From contig JAAVZO010000032.1 in the NCBI GenBank assembly GCA_022791685.1, positions 124,001 through 188,000 of the forward strand: a DNA stretch of 64,000 bases, given 5' to 3'. Shown piece by piece: positions 47,709-55,286 of this stretch. This DNA is from Clostridiales bacterium. GTDB lineage: Bacteria; Bacillota; Clostridia; Oscillospirales; CAG-272. Made by a program: the position numbers and the translations under genes. Below the pieces are notes generated by a model. It saw nothing but the letters and a program-made list of their open reading frames with translations. It was not told the DNA's origin and ran no database searches. Within the stretch, counting starts at the first letter, position 1. The number at the start of each line of letters is the position of its first letter.

Positions 47709-48319
47709 GTTCTATGCAGCTTTTTCAAAAAGCTTCTGCGATAGATATCCGGCGCTTCTCCATACTCGTCGATGTACTCATTGAGTGCTGCATAATGCGC
47801 TTTTGTTGGGTAGCCTTTGTGCTTGGCAAGTCTGAGTGTCGGATATTCCGCGTCGAGCGTTACGAGTATGTGGTCTCGCGTTACCTTGGCGAGTACCGAC
47901 GCTGCCGCAATTGAAGGCGACAGTCCATCACCGCCGACTAATGTGCGGGTCGGAAGCGTGAAATCGCGCGCGACATTACCGTCTACAAGTGCAATTTCAG
48001 GAGTCGGTGACAGCTTAGCAATTGCACGGCGCATTGCGAGCTGAGACGCGTTAAGTATGTTGAGCGAGTCGATTTCTTCCGGTGTTGCTTCGGCGACTGC
48101 CCACGATATCGCAACCTCAGTTATGATATCGTATAAAGCCTCACGTCGTTTTTCTGTCAGCTTTTTTGAGTCGTTCAGATATGGGATATCGACTCCGGCT
48201 GGAAGTATGCAGGCACCAGCGACTACTGGACCGCAGAGTGGACCGCGCCCGGCTTCGTCGGTACCGCAGATTATCTTTATCCCTTGGTCAAAATATTCGT
48301 TTTCGATTTTCCAGTCCAT
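47705..48319 (-). CDS. rnhB: Ribonuclease HII
   Basis: The product is 204 residues from ATG 48319. GTDEAGRGPLCGPVVAGACIL near residue 20 carries the metal-binding Asp-Glu, VDGN and SIAAASVLAKVTRD follow, and GYPTKAHYAAL ends the core. It removes RNA from RNA/DNA hybrids and single ribonucleotides. The frame extends to 48415 over rbgA, but the extension has no family similarity. Confidence 0.95.
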   Translation of the reverse strand: MDWKIENEYFDQGIKIICGTDEAGRGPLCGPVVAGACILPAGVDIPYLNDSKKLTEKRREALYDIITEVAISWAVAEATPEEIDSLNILNASQLAMRRAIAKLSPTPEIALVDGNVARDFTLPTRTLVGGDGLSPSIAAASVLAKVTRDHILVTLDAEYPTLRLAKHKGYPTKAHYAALNEYIDEYGEAPDIYRRSFLKKLHRT

Positions 48320-48323
48320 AATA

Positions 48324-49190
48324 TTATTCAGGCATTTCGAGCGTGATACGCCCGATTTTTGCAGCACGGAATTCGTCGAGCAGCATATTTGCGGTGCGCT
48401 CATAGTTGACCTCACCGCCGGATATCAAAAATCCGCGCTTTTTGCCAATGACCTCAAACAGCTCGTAATCTTCGAGCTCATCGTATTGATGAATATCTCC
48501 GAGCTTGTATCGTTCGCAGAGCTTTTCGGGTGCGATTTTGCGAAGTCTTCCGACAAGCAGGAAGGCAATTTGTTCGAGGTCGAGTACATCGTCTTTGATA
48601 GCGCCGGTGATAGCTAAGTTCTCTCCAACGGCTTGGTCGTCGAACTTTGGCCAAAGTACGCCAGGCATATCGAGAAGGTCAATTCCGATAGAGGTCGTTA
48701 CCCATTGTTTATTTAGTGTAACGCCCGGTCTATCCTCAACTTTTGCCTTACTTGTGCTGGCAAGCATATTGATAAGCGATGATTTGCCGACGTTTGGAAT
48801 ACCAACCAGCATTGCCTTTAATCGCCGTCCGGTCATGCCTTTTGATTCGTATCGATCGAGCTTTTCACCAAGTATCTCGCGCACTGCTGGCGCTATTGAA
48901 TTGATGTTATCACCGCCGCGGCAGTCGTAGAAGATAGCCGTCGAACCGTTCGATTTATAATATTCCTTCCAGCGCTTGCTCGCAGCCGGGTCGGCAAGTG
49001 AAGCTTTGCTGAATACTGTTAGCTTCGGCTTCTGACCGATAATGCGCTCGATTTCCGGATTTTTCGAGCTTAGCGGTATTCGTGCATCAAGCACTTCTAT
49101 CACTATATCGACAAGCGGCAGGCACTCGGTAATGAGTCGCCGCGTTTTCGCCATATGTCCGGGAAACCATTGTATAACTGCTGATGGCAT
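48324..49190 (-). CDS. rbgA: Ribosome biogenesis GTPase RbgA (YlqF)
   Basis: The 288-residue circularly permuted GTPase begins IQWFPGHMAKTRR. The order is G4, then G1 GIPNVGKSSLINML, then G3 LLDMPGVLWP, followed by the helical C-terminal domain. It assists late 50S assembly. The G4 region reads TVFSKASLADP instead of the usual NKxD, so the guanine-specificity residues Asn and Asp are both changed (SKAS). The gene sits in the classic lepB-rbgA-rnhB order. Confidence 0.93.
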   Translation of the reverse strand: MPSAVIQWFPGHMAKTRRLITECLPLVDIVIEVLDARIPLSSKNPEIERIIGQKPKLTVFSKASLADPAASKRWKEYYKSNGSTAIFYDCRGGDNINSIAPAVREILGEKLDRYESKGMTGRRLKAMLVGIPNVGKSSLINMLASTSKAKVEDRPGVTLNKQWVTTSIGIDLLDMPGVLWPKFDDQAVGENLAITGAIKDDVLDLEQIAFLLVGRLRKIAPEKLCERYKLGDIHQYDELEDYELFEVIGKKRGFLISGGEVNYERTANMLLDEFRAAKIGRITLEMPE

Positions 49191-49231
49191 TTTTTATCCT
49201 TTCATTATTGGTAAATCCATACGGATTTAGT

Positions 49232-49861
49232 TTAGTCTACTGTTCCAAACCGTGAGAGCGGAGTTATGCGCAGCAGCACATGACCGAAGATAAAGCGGGT
49301 ATCTACACATCCTATCTGGCTTGAACGGCTGTCATTCGAATGGTTACGGTTGTCGCCCATTACAAATACGCAGCCTTCCGGTACTTCAATAGGAAAGTTG
49401 ATATCATATTTGTTCATCGAGTAGCCTTCCATGAAGTTTACATACGGCTCGTCGATCGCAACACCGTCTACAGTTACAGTCCATGTGCTGAAATCTATAT
49501 CGACCGTTTGTCCCTCAGTAGCAATTACTCGCTTAACGATACCGCCTTCAATTCCGCTGTCTGGAGACTGGAATACGACTATATCACCATGCTTTGGGGT
49601 ATAGAAGGCGTTTGAGACTATCAAGGTTTCTTTGTCATGCAGCGTCTCCATCATTGAAGGACCGTCGACATATGCGATACGTGCGATGAATGTGAATATC
49701 AGAAGTATCGCTGTTATTGTGATAACGAAAATTTCCAGCCAGTCGTAGAGCTCACTTACCAACTTGATTCCAGTCATTCCTTCATCTGGAGTCTCAACAG
49801 AAGTGTCATCTGAAGCTTCATCAGATGTGGTTTTGATTTCATCGTCCTGCTCCTTTTTCAT
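49232..49861 (-). CDS. lepB: Signal peptidase I
   Basis: The 209-residue protein has one membrane helix (LEIFVITITAILLIFTFIARI), the catalytic serine in VDGPSMMETL, the lysine in GGIVKRVIATEGQTV and the box GDNRNHSNDSR. It cleaves non-lipoprotein signal peptides at the membrane. GGAGG lies ahead of the ATG. It leads the rbgA-rnhB-yraN cluster. Confidence 0.96.
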   Translation of the reverse strand: MKKEQDDEIKTTSDEASDDTSVETPDEGMTGIKLVSELYDWLEIFVITITAILLIFTFIARIAYVDGPSMMETLHDKETLIVSNAFYTPKHGDIVVFQSPDSGIEGGIVKRVIATEGQTVDIDFSTWTVTVDGVAIDEPYVNFMEGYSMNKYDINFPIEVPEGCVFVMGDNRNHSNDSRSSQIGCVDTRFIFGHVLLRITPLSRFGTVD

Positions 49862-49882
49862 CGCAAGACCTCCTGTAATTTT

Positions 49883-51094
49883 TTATTTTTCAATCATATA
49901 AGAAAGCAGATTATATCCGTGTTCAATATAGAAGTTCTTCGCCTCGCAGCTGTCCTCTGTGAAGCATTCAACACCGTCCTGCTTTTCCTTTGAGGAATAG
50001 ATCATGAACGGAACAGGTTCACTTGAATGTGTGCGCAGTACTATCGGTGTCGGATGGTCTGGGAGGATCATTATCTTGAAGTCCTCTCCAGTCGAAACAA
50101 GGTAGTCATAGACAGGCTTCAAAATCAGCTCGTCTATTTTCTCGATTGACAGTATCTTATTGTCAAGCTCAGCGCGATGTCCGCACTCGTCGGGAGCTTC
50201 AACATGGATATATACAAAGTCGTTTTCGTTTTCAAAAGCTTCGATTGCAGCGTCTGCCTTACCTGACCAGTTAGTGTGTACATTTCCGGTAGCGCCTTCA
50301 ACATCTATCGACTTAAGTCCTGCGCAGAGACCTATACCCTTGATGAGGTCGACTGCTGATATTACCGCACCGCGAAGTCCCCACTTTTCATAGAAATTCG
50401 GCAGAGCCGGCTTCTTTCCAGGACTCCAGAGCCAGATCGAGTTTGCAGGACGAAGTCCGCGTGCGCGTCGAGCTTCATTTATCGGATGATGGTTAAGTAT
50501 ATCATAGCTTGCTTTCATCAAATCGTAAAAGGGACGACCAGCTTCGCCGGCGGGGAGGTAATCCTTTATCTTTTTGCCGAGGATATCGTGCGGACGCATG
50601 AAGTTGTACTCAGACGGAGTATTGTTCCAAATCATGCAGTGACGGTAGCTTACGCCAGTATAAAAATGGCGTGCGTCGGTGCCGAAATGCTCCTCCATTG
50701 CTTTCATAAGCTCACTTGCTTCAGCGGTGGTGATTTCGTCTGCGCTGTGGTCGAGCATGATTTTATCATCGTAATTGTCTTCATCGTCGCTAATTGTTAC
50801 AACGTTGCAGCGGTAAGCGGTATCGTCCGGACGCATTTGCAGTCCCATAGATACAGCTTCCAGCGGCGAGCGTCCCTTAGAGTATATCTTCGGGTCATAG
50901 GAAAGAACTGCAATATTCGCAGTATCGCTTTCCGGAACCATTCCTTCTGGTACGTTAGAGACTGTGCCGCAGAGCGAACTCTTTGCGAGCATATCCATGT
51001 TTGGCTTTTTAGCCGCCATCATAGGAGTGCGGTCGCCGATCTCTGGGATTTTATAGTCTGCCATTCCATCGCAGAGTAATACAAGGTATTTCAT
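49883..51094 (-). CDS. ApgM-type phosphoglycerate mutase / proposed homoserine kinase
   Basis: The protein has about 403 residues in the alkaline-phosphatase-like metalloenzyme superfamily: LLCDGMAD with the first metal Asp, ESDTANIAVLSYDP with the Ser/Thr nucleophile region, GRSPLEA, and late ILPDHPTPI and HSSEPVPF. Bacterial relatives are split between 2,3-bisphosphoglycerate-independent mutase and a group proposed to replace ThrB as homoserine kinase. The presence of thrC nearby without thrB makes the second plausible but unproven. ATG 51094 is preferred; the frame reaches TTG 51118. Confidence 0.85.
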   Translation of the reverse strand: MKYLVLLCDGMADYKIPEIGDRTPMMAAKKPNMDMLAKSSLCGTVSNVPEGMVPESDTANIAVLSYDPKIYSKGRSPLEAVSMGLQMRPDDTAYRCNVVTISDDEDNYDDKIMLDHSADEITTAEASELMKAMEEHFGTDARHFYTGVSYRHCMIWNNTPSEYNFMRPHDILGKKIKDYLPAGEAGRPFYDLMKASYDILNHHPINEARRARGLRPANSIWLWSPGKKPALPNFYEKWGLRGAVISAVDLIKGIGLCAGLKSIDVEGATGNVHTNWSGKADAAIEAFENENDFVYIHVEAPDECGHRAELDNKILSIEKIDELILKPVYDYLVSTGEDFKIMILPDHPTPIVLRTHSSEPVPFMIYSSKEKQDGVECFTEDSCEAKNFYIEHGYNLLSYMIEK

Positions 51095-51129
51095 AGTAAT
51101 TAGTTTTGAACCTTTCAAAAAAAGTTAGG

Positions 51130-51160
51130 TTAGACGTGGTAGTAAAATTACCGCGTCTAA
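51130..51160 (-). terminator. Hairpin between tadA and the apgM-like gene
   Basis: TTAGACGTGGTA pairs with TACCGCGTCTAA (12 bp, one mismatch). On the minus strand a T-rich run (CTTTTTTT) follows about 8 nt later. It is a weak terminator candidate. Confidence 0.5.
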
Positions 51161-51246
51161 TAATTATACCACAATTTTACGGTGACTACAAGTGAAAAAA
51201 TGAAAAAATATCATGTCAAAGCAAAGATTAACAATAAATTAACAAT

Positions 51247-51726
51247 CTACTTCTGTCGTTTAGCGCGAAGAGCAGCAAAAAATTCGGCGAGTTGCTCTTG
51301 TGCTTCAGTTTCTAGGATTCCGAAGGTGACCTTTGGATGATGATTGAGAGGGTAGAAGTTAAGATTAATCAGACTTCCGAGCGCTCCTGCCTTAGAGTCA
51401 CGAGCTCCGATTATTACCCGCTTTATGCGTGAGTTTACTATCGCTCCAGCACACATCGGGCACGGCTCGAGTGTTACATATAGCTCACATTGATGAAGCC
51501 GCCAACCTCCGAGCTTTTTGCACGCAGCGTCGATTGCGAGTACCTCAGCATGAGCAAGTGCGTTTTTATCTATCTCGCGTCGGTTATAAGCTTCTGCGAT
51601 TATCTCTCCATTTTTTACAACTACCGCGCCAACCGGTACTTCGCCGATCGAAGCGGCTATTGCGGCGAGCTCGAGCGCCCGCCGCATAAATTTTTCGTCA
51701 TTTGAAATAATGTTATCAGTCGTCAA
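51247..51726 (-). CDS. tadA: tRNA-specific adenosine deaminase
   Basis: The 159-residue zinc deaminase has HAEVLAID (catalytic Glu) and LEPCPMCAGAIV with the two zinc cysteines. It converts A34 to inosine in tRNA-Arg. It begins 25 nt after the phosphodiester glycosidase gene. Confidence 0.94.
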   Translation of the reverse strand: MTTDNIISNDEKFMRRALELAAIAASIGEVPVGAVVVKNGEIIAEAYNRREIDKNALAHAEVLAIDAACKKLGGWRLHQCELYVTLEPCPMCAGAIVNSRIKRVIIGARDSKAGALGSLINLNFYPLNHHPKVTFGILETEAQEQLAEFFAALRAKRQK

Positions 51727-51750
51727 TATGATAGTCCTTTCATAAAAATG

Positions 51751-52935
51751 TTATTCTGCTGATTTAGGCGAGACAAGAAAAGCGTTTGGAAGTCTGCGTC
51801 CGTATTCCGGATTCAGCGAGCTGTTTTTGTTTATAACGCTTCCGTTATATGCGAGTACACTGCTTGAACCTCCGTCACAGCAAGCTGCATTAACAACACC
51901 ATATTTTTGCAGTATTTCGACAAGGTCTCCCATCGTGCAGCCAATGCTCCATGTTGGATTTCGACCATCGATAACAAGAAAGACAATAACGCCATCCTCG
52001 CGCTGACCGATCGCAGTTCGCGGCTGGATCCCGTATCCGCCAGAATTTTGAATTTGAGCTTTTCCGTCAGCTATAAGAACCGGTCCGAACTGTATTCCAG
52101 CGCGTATTTCGTAATTTTCCCAATCTTTTACATTTCCGACGACCAATTTATCATCCTTGGTTATCAGTATAGAACCGTAGTATTCGACCGGACTGCCCCA
52201 GAATTCTCCTTCGGCGTATGATAGTCCGATAATATCTCCGCCTGTGCCTGAGTCGTTAGGATCGGCGAAACCGCTGGCATTGATTCCGGCTATTGCACCA
52301 TATGAAGCCATCATTGTCCGGATGCGGACACCCTCGACTCCTTTTTGGTCAGTAACTCCGAGATATACTCGTGATGGGTCGTCAATGAGCATTACCTTTC
52401 CACGGTATCCGCTTCCGCTTATGTCGGATATTATTAGTCCTTCATCTATATCATTTACAGATATTGTATATCCGGCATAATCTTTGTCTCCGACTTTAAG
52501 TTTTTTCTGACCGAGTATATCATCTTTATCTATATCATTATTACTGCCATCATTTTTGGGGTCGTTTATAACAGGAATATTATCAGTGTCGATTGGGTCG
52601 ATAGGTTCTGTCTGGTCATTGGATGGTGGTGTGACCGGAATTAGGTGTTCTCCACCGCCAACTACATTTGACGTATCGCTCTTATTTTTCATAACATCCT
52701 CAATTATATAATCGGGTATGAATGCAGTTGCGAGCCATTGATGGTCTGCGGTAGTCATTGCGGTTTCTATCCATATAGTTCTCCAATATGAAATTAACGG
52801 TATACTTGAAAATACCAGAAGCGCATACATTGCAGTCATTAATATTATAATAGTAAGAGGGATAAGTATGAATTTTTGTTTTATGAATCGTATGATTTTA
52901 TTTGGTTTTTTTGGAGTTCGTCTTTTGCGAGTCAA
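51751..52935 (-). CDS. Phosphodiester glycosidase (NAGPA-domain) membrane-anchored protein
   Basis: The 394-residue protein has a basic N-terminus and one helix (FILIPLTIIILMTAMYALLVF), then an Asp/Asn/Pro-rich linker (residues about 90-145) and a NAGPA domain: GIRIRTMM-like VRIRTMMASYGAIAGINASG, FGPVLIADGKAQI, RTAIGQREDGVIVFLVIDGR and NAACCDGGSSSVLAYNG. Such domains act on exopolysaccharide or teichoic-acid-type phosphodiester-linked sugars outside the membrane. The start is TTG 52935 with AAGGG upstream; no in-frame ATG fits. Confidence 0.85.
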   Translation of the reverse strand: MTRKRRTPKKPNKIIRFIKQKFILIPLTIIILMTAMYALLVFSSIPLISYWRTIWIETAMTTADHQWLATAFIPDYIIEDVMKNKSDTSNVVGGGEHLIPVTPPSNDQTEPIDPIDTDNIPVINDPKNDGSNNDIDKDDILGQKKLKVGDKDYAGYTISVNDIDEGLIISDISGSGYRGKVMLIDDPSRVYLGVTDQKGVEGVRIRTMMASYGAIAGINASGFADPNDSGTGGDIIGLSYAEGEFWGSPVEYYGSILITKDDKLVVGNVKDWENYEIRAGIQFGPVLIADGKAQIQNSGGYGIQPRTAIGQREDGVIVFLVIDGRNPTWSIGCTMGDLVEILQKYGVVNAACCDGGSSSVLAYNGSVINKNSSLNPEYGRRLPNAFLVSPKSAE

Positions 52936-53321
52936 TAGGGCACATCCCTTCAGGTATTATATATTTTAAGACGAAAATTTTTATGAGTTTGTTCCGTGTA
53001 CATAAAATATTATCCCTAATATTATAAGCCTTTCTCAGGAAAAATGTGTTAATAAATGGTGAACTAAATCATGTATCGTCGAAAACTCTAAATTTTTACC
53101 TGAATTGAATCAAACTTGAAGCTAAAAGCTCGAAAGTGCCCAATATTTCGAGCTTGTAATAATATGCCGATTTACGGTACAAATTTTGTTACTTATATAA
53201 ATTTGCTGAGCGTGCAAATTAGATTTGCGGTGAAACGTCGACGTCGGCGGTCAGCAAAGCCGCGGCTCCGAAATTAAATCAATATCAACAACGGAGCTTT
53301 CAGTTTACGAAAGGAATGTTC
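52936..53321. other. Intergenic region with hairpins between divergent genes
   Basis: This 386-bp gap holds no ORF of note. It has a perfect 10-bp hairpin (53126-53135 with 53146-53155) and, from 53210 to 53300, a GC-rich stretch with GCAAAT/ATTTGC, GCGG/CCGC and GCTCCG/CGGAGC pairs just before the SpoIVB ribosome site. It matches no riboswitch I recognise; it may be a structured leader of spoIVB. Confidence 0.5.
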
Positions 53322-54392
53322 ATGGCAATGATAGGAAAAAAATTAAAAAGTATTTTAACTGCACTGCTTTGCACAGCGGCGATAGTTACCGGTACGACTG
53401 GCGTTATATGTTCACCGATAAATCAGGTCAGTGCGGCTTCGATAAAAAATGAAGAACTAAAATTGATACCAGGCGGAGTACCGTTTGGAGTTAAGCTGTA
53501 CTGCGAAGGTGTGCTGGTTGTAGGACTCGCAGAGATAAAGTCCTCTGGTACTGAAATAAGTCCGGCAAGGGACGCTGGAGTAAAAATTAAAGACATTATA
53601 ACCTGTATCAATGGCGAGAAAGTAGTGAGTGTTGATGAGGTAGTAAATGCAGTCGCGGACTGTCAGGGCGCGCCGTTGAACCTTACGTTAAAGCGTGGCA
53701 GCAGTGAGATTAACGTAGAAATAACACCGGTAGCTTCGGATGAAGACGGCAAGTATAAAACTGGACTTTGGATTCGCGACAGCACTGCCGGCATTGGCAC
53801 AGTTACTTTCATAAATCCTGAGACCGGAAGCTTTGCCGGTCTCGGACATGGTATATGTGACGCTGATACGGGCGAGCTTATGCCGCTTATGCGTGGTATC
53901 GTAGTAAATGTTTCGATAAATGGAGTCGTGAAAGGGCAGGCAGGCTCACCCGGTGAATTGAAAGGTTATTTCAGTTCTGGAAAGATCGGCTCACTTATCG
54001 GCAACACTGATTGCGGTGTGTATGGAATATTCGCAGAATTTCCGTCAGGAGCTCTTGATGAGGCTATTCCGGTTGCCTCACATGACAAGATCGTCGAAGG
54101 TGAAGCTGAAATTTACTGCACAACAGATAGTGGCGGAATTGGACGATATAAAGTAAATATATCAAATATCGATCATTCTGGGCGTGAGATCAAAAATTTT
54201 GTAGTAACCGTTACAGATGAAGCATTACTTGCACGTACTGGTGGAATTGTACAGGGAATGTCCGGCTCACCGATAATACAAAACGGTTGCATAGTAGGAG
54301 CAGTGACTCATGTGCTTATCAATAATCCTACAAAAGGATACGGAATATTTATCGAAAATATGCTGGCTAATCTTCCAAGCGAGCTGCAATAG
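53322..54392 (+). CDS. spoIVB: SpoIVB-type serine peptidase (S55)
   Basis: The product is 356 residues from ATG 53322 (GAAAGGA upstream). It has a signal-anchor helix, a PDZ domain (EISPARDAGVKIKDIITCIN, residues about 75-130), then an S55 domain with SFAGLGHGICDADTG (His), and IVQGMSGSPIIQNG (Ser nucleophile). In spore formers SpoIVB is secreted from the forespore and triggers pro-sigma-K processing through SpoIVFA. Its presence suggests this organism sporulates or derives from spore formers. Confidence 0.93.
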   Translation: MAMIGKKLKSILTALLCTAAIVTGTTGVICSPINQVSAASIKNEELKLIPGGVPFGVKLYCEGVLVVGLAEIKSSGTEISPARDAGVKIKDIITCINGEKVVSVDEVVNAVADCQGAPLNLTLKRGSSEINVEITPVASDEDGKYKTGLWIRDSTAGIGTVTFINPETGSFAGLGHGICDADTGELMPLMRGIVVNVSINGVVKGQAGSPGELKGYFSSGKIGSLIGNTDCGVYGIFAEFPSGALDEAIPVASHDKIVEGEAEIYCTTDSGGIGRYKVNISNIDHSGREIKNFVVTVTDEALLARTGGIVQGMSGSPIIQNGCIVGAVTHVLINNPTKGYGIFIENMLANLPSELQ

Positions 54393-54397
54393 CTATA

Positions 54398-54428
54398 TTT
54401 ATACCCGCCGTTACACGGCGGGTATAAA
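54398..54428 (+). terminator. Terminator after spoIVB
   Basis: A 13-bp perfect stem (54398-54410 with 54416-54428) and AT-rich tail start 6 nt past the stop. Confidence 0.85.
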
Positions 54429-54458
54429 TATTTTAATTGAGCTTTATAAAATGTAGTC

Positions 54459-54489
54459 TCCTGCTATGCTGAAGCACGGCATAGCAGGA
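54459..54489. terminator. Second hairpin downstream of spoIVB
   Basis: TCCTGCTATGC pairs with GCATAGCAGGA (11 bp, 9-nt loop), followed by TTTGGTTT. It may serve as backup terminator. Confidence 0.5.
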
Positions 54490-54607
54490 TTTGGTTTATA
54501 TCATAAATTGTAGGGGAATAAATAATTTCGGATATGCCTAAAAATATAAATTCGGTATAGAAAAGTAACTATGTATATGATATAATCTTCTGTCTGATGG
54601 TCGTGGA

Positions 54608-54901
54608 TCAGGATGAAATATAATCCTCAATAACGTCCTTCAGGTGACAGGGAAGCACATCGTTCGAGGTGAGCAAATCAAAAATTTTTTCGGCTGTATG
54701 GGAGTCAGCTACAGCGTCAAAAATCTCTTCATGGTCGATTTCTTCACCATGGATCAATTCAAGCGCGAAAAGATAGCCACAGCGTTTTTCTTCCGGGACT
54801 GGAACCATATCGACTCTGTACCGCAACTCGGTGTCGTTGTCAAGAACCTTCCTGCAAAATAATACCGACATATTGATTTTTTCGGATAGTCCGGTTTTCA
54901 T
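54608..54901 (-). CDS. Small acidic protein, DUF6514-like
   Basis: The protein has about 97 residues, starting at ATG 54901 with AGAGGA 9 nt upstream. It is acidic, with no membrane segment. CGYLFALELIHGEEIDHEEI followed by FDLLTSNDVLPCHLKDVIED resembles the DUF6514 family of Clostridia. It is monocistronic. The function is unknown. Confidence 0.65.
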   Translation of the reverse strand: MKTGLSEKINMSVLFCRKVLDNDTELRYRVDMVPVPEEKRCGYLFALELIHGEEIDHEEIFDAVADSHTAEKIFDLLTSNDVLPCHLKDVIEDYISS

Positions 54902-55213
54902 AATTATCATTCCTCTTTCCATAAATATTAGTTATATTTCACTCTGCCTTTTGTGCGTTCCCTAATGACAGGCGATATATAAATGGTATCATAAATTTTA
55001 TCAAATGTAAAGAAAAAACGAATGACTTATTTCGACACTATGTTAAAATAACGATATAATATATTATTTATCGATTATTACTTCTAAAATTTGCGATTAT
55101 AATATTATATATCATAAATATTCGAGATATTATAGATAAATAAAATATGATTTTAATATTTAATTTATGACTTATGATTTATAAAAATTAAATTTAATTT
55201 TTATAAACAAAAT
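54902..55213. other. AT-rich gene-free stretch
   Basis: About 310 bp of very AT-rich sequence upstream of the small protein gene. I see no ORF, clear promoter or strong hairpin apart from the terminator that follows at 55214. Confidence 0.6.
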
Positions 55214-55257
55214 TGCACTATGTACATTTAGCCTTTACGAACAATGTACATAGTGCA
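55214..55257 (-). terminator. Terminator of the two-component/ABC permease module
   Basis: TGCACTATGTACATT pairs with its complement (15-bp perfect stem, 14-nt loop), with ATTTTGTTTAT following on the minus strand. Confidence 0.85.
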
Positions 55258-55286
55258 TTCAGATTAAAATTATACTTGAAAATTAA

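Noticed and set aside
51130-51160. The AGACGTG...CGCGTCT hairpin as a third MITE copy
   Set aside because: It shares only the first few bases with the 90-bp repeat ends and is much shorter; better read as a weak terminator.
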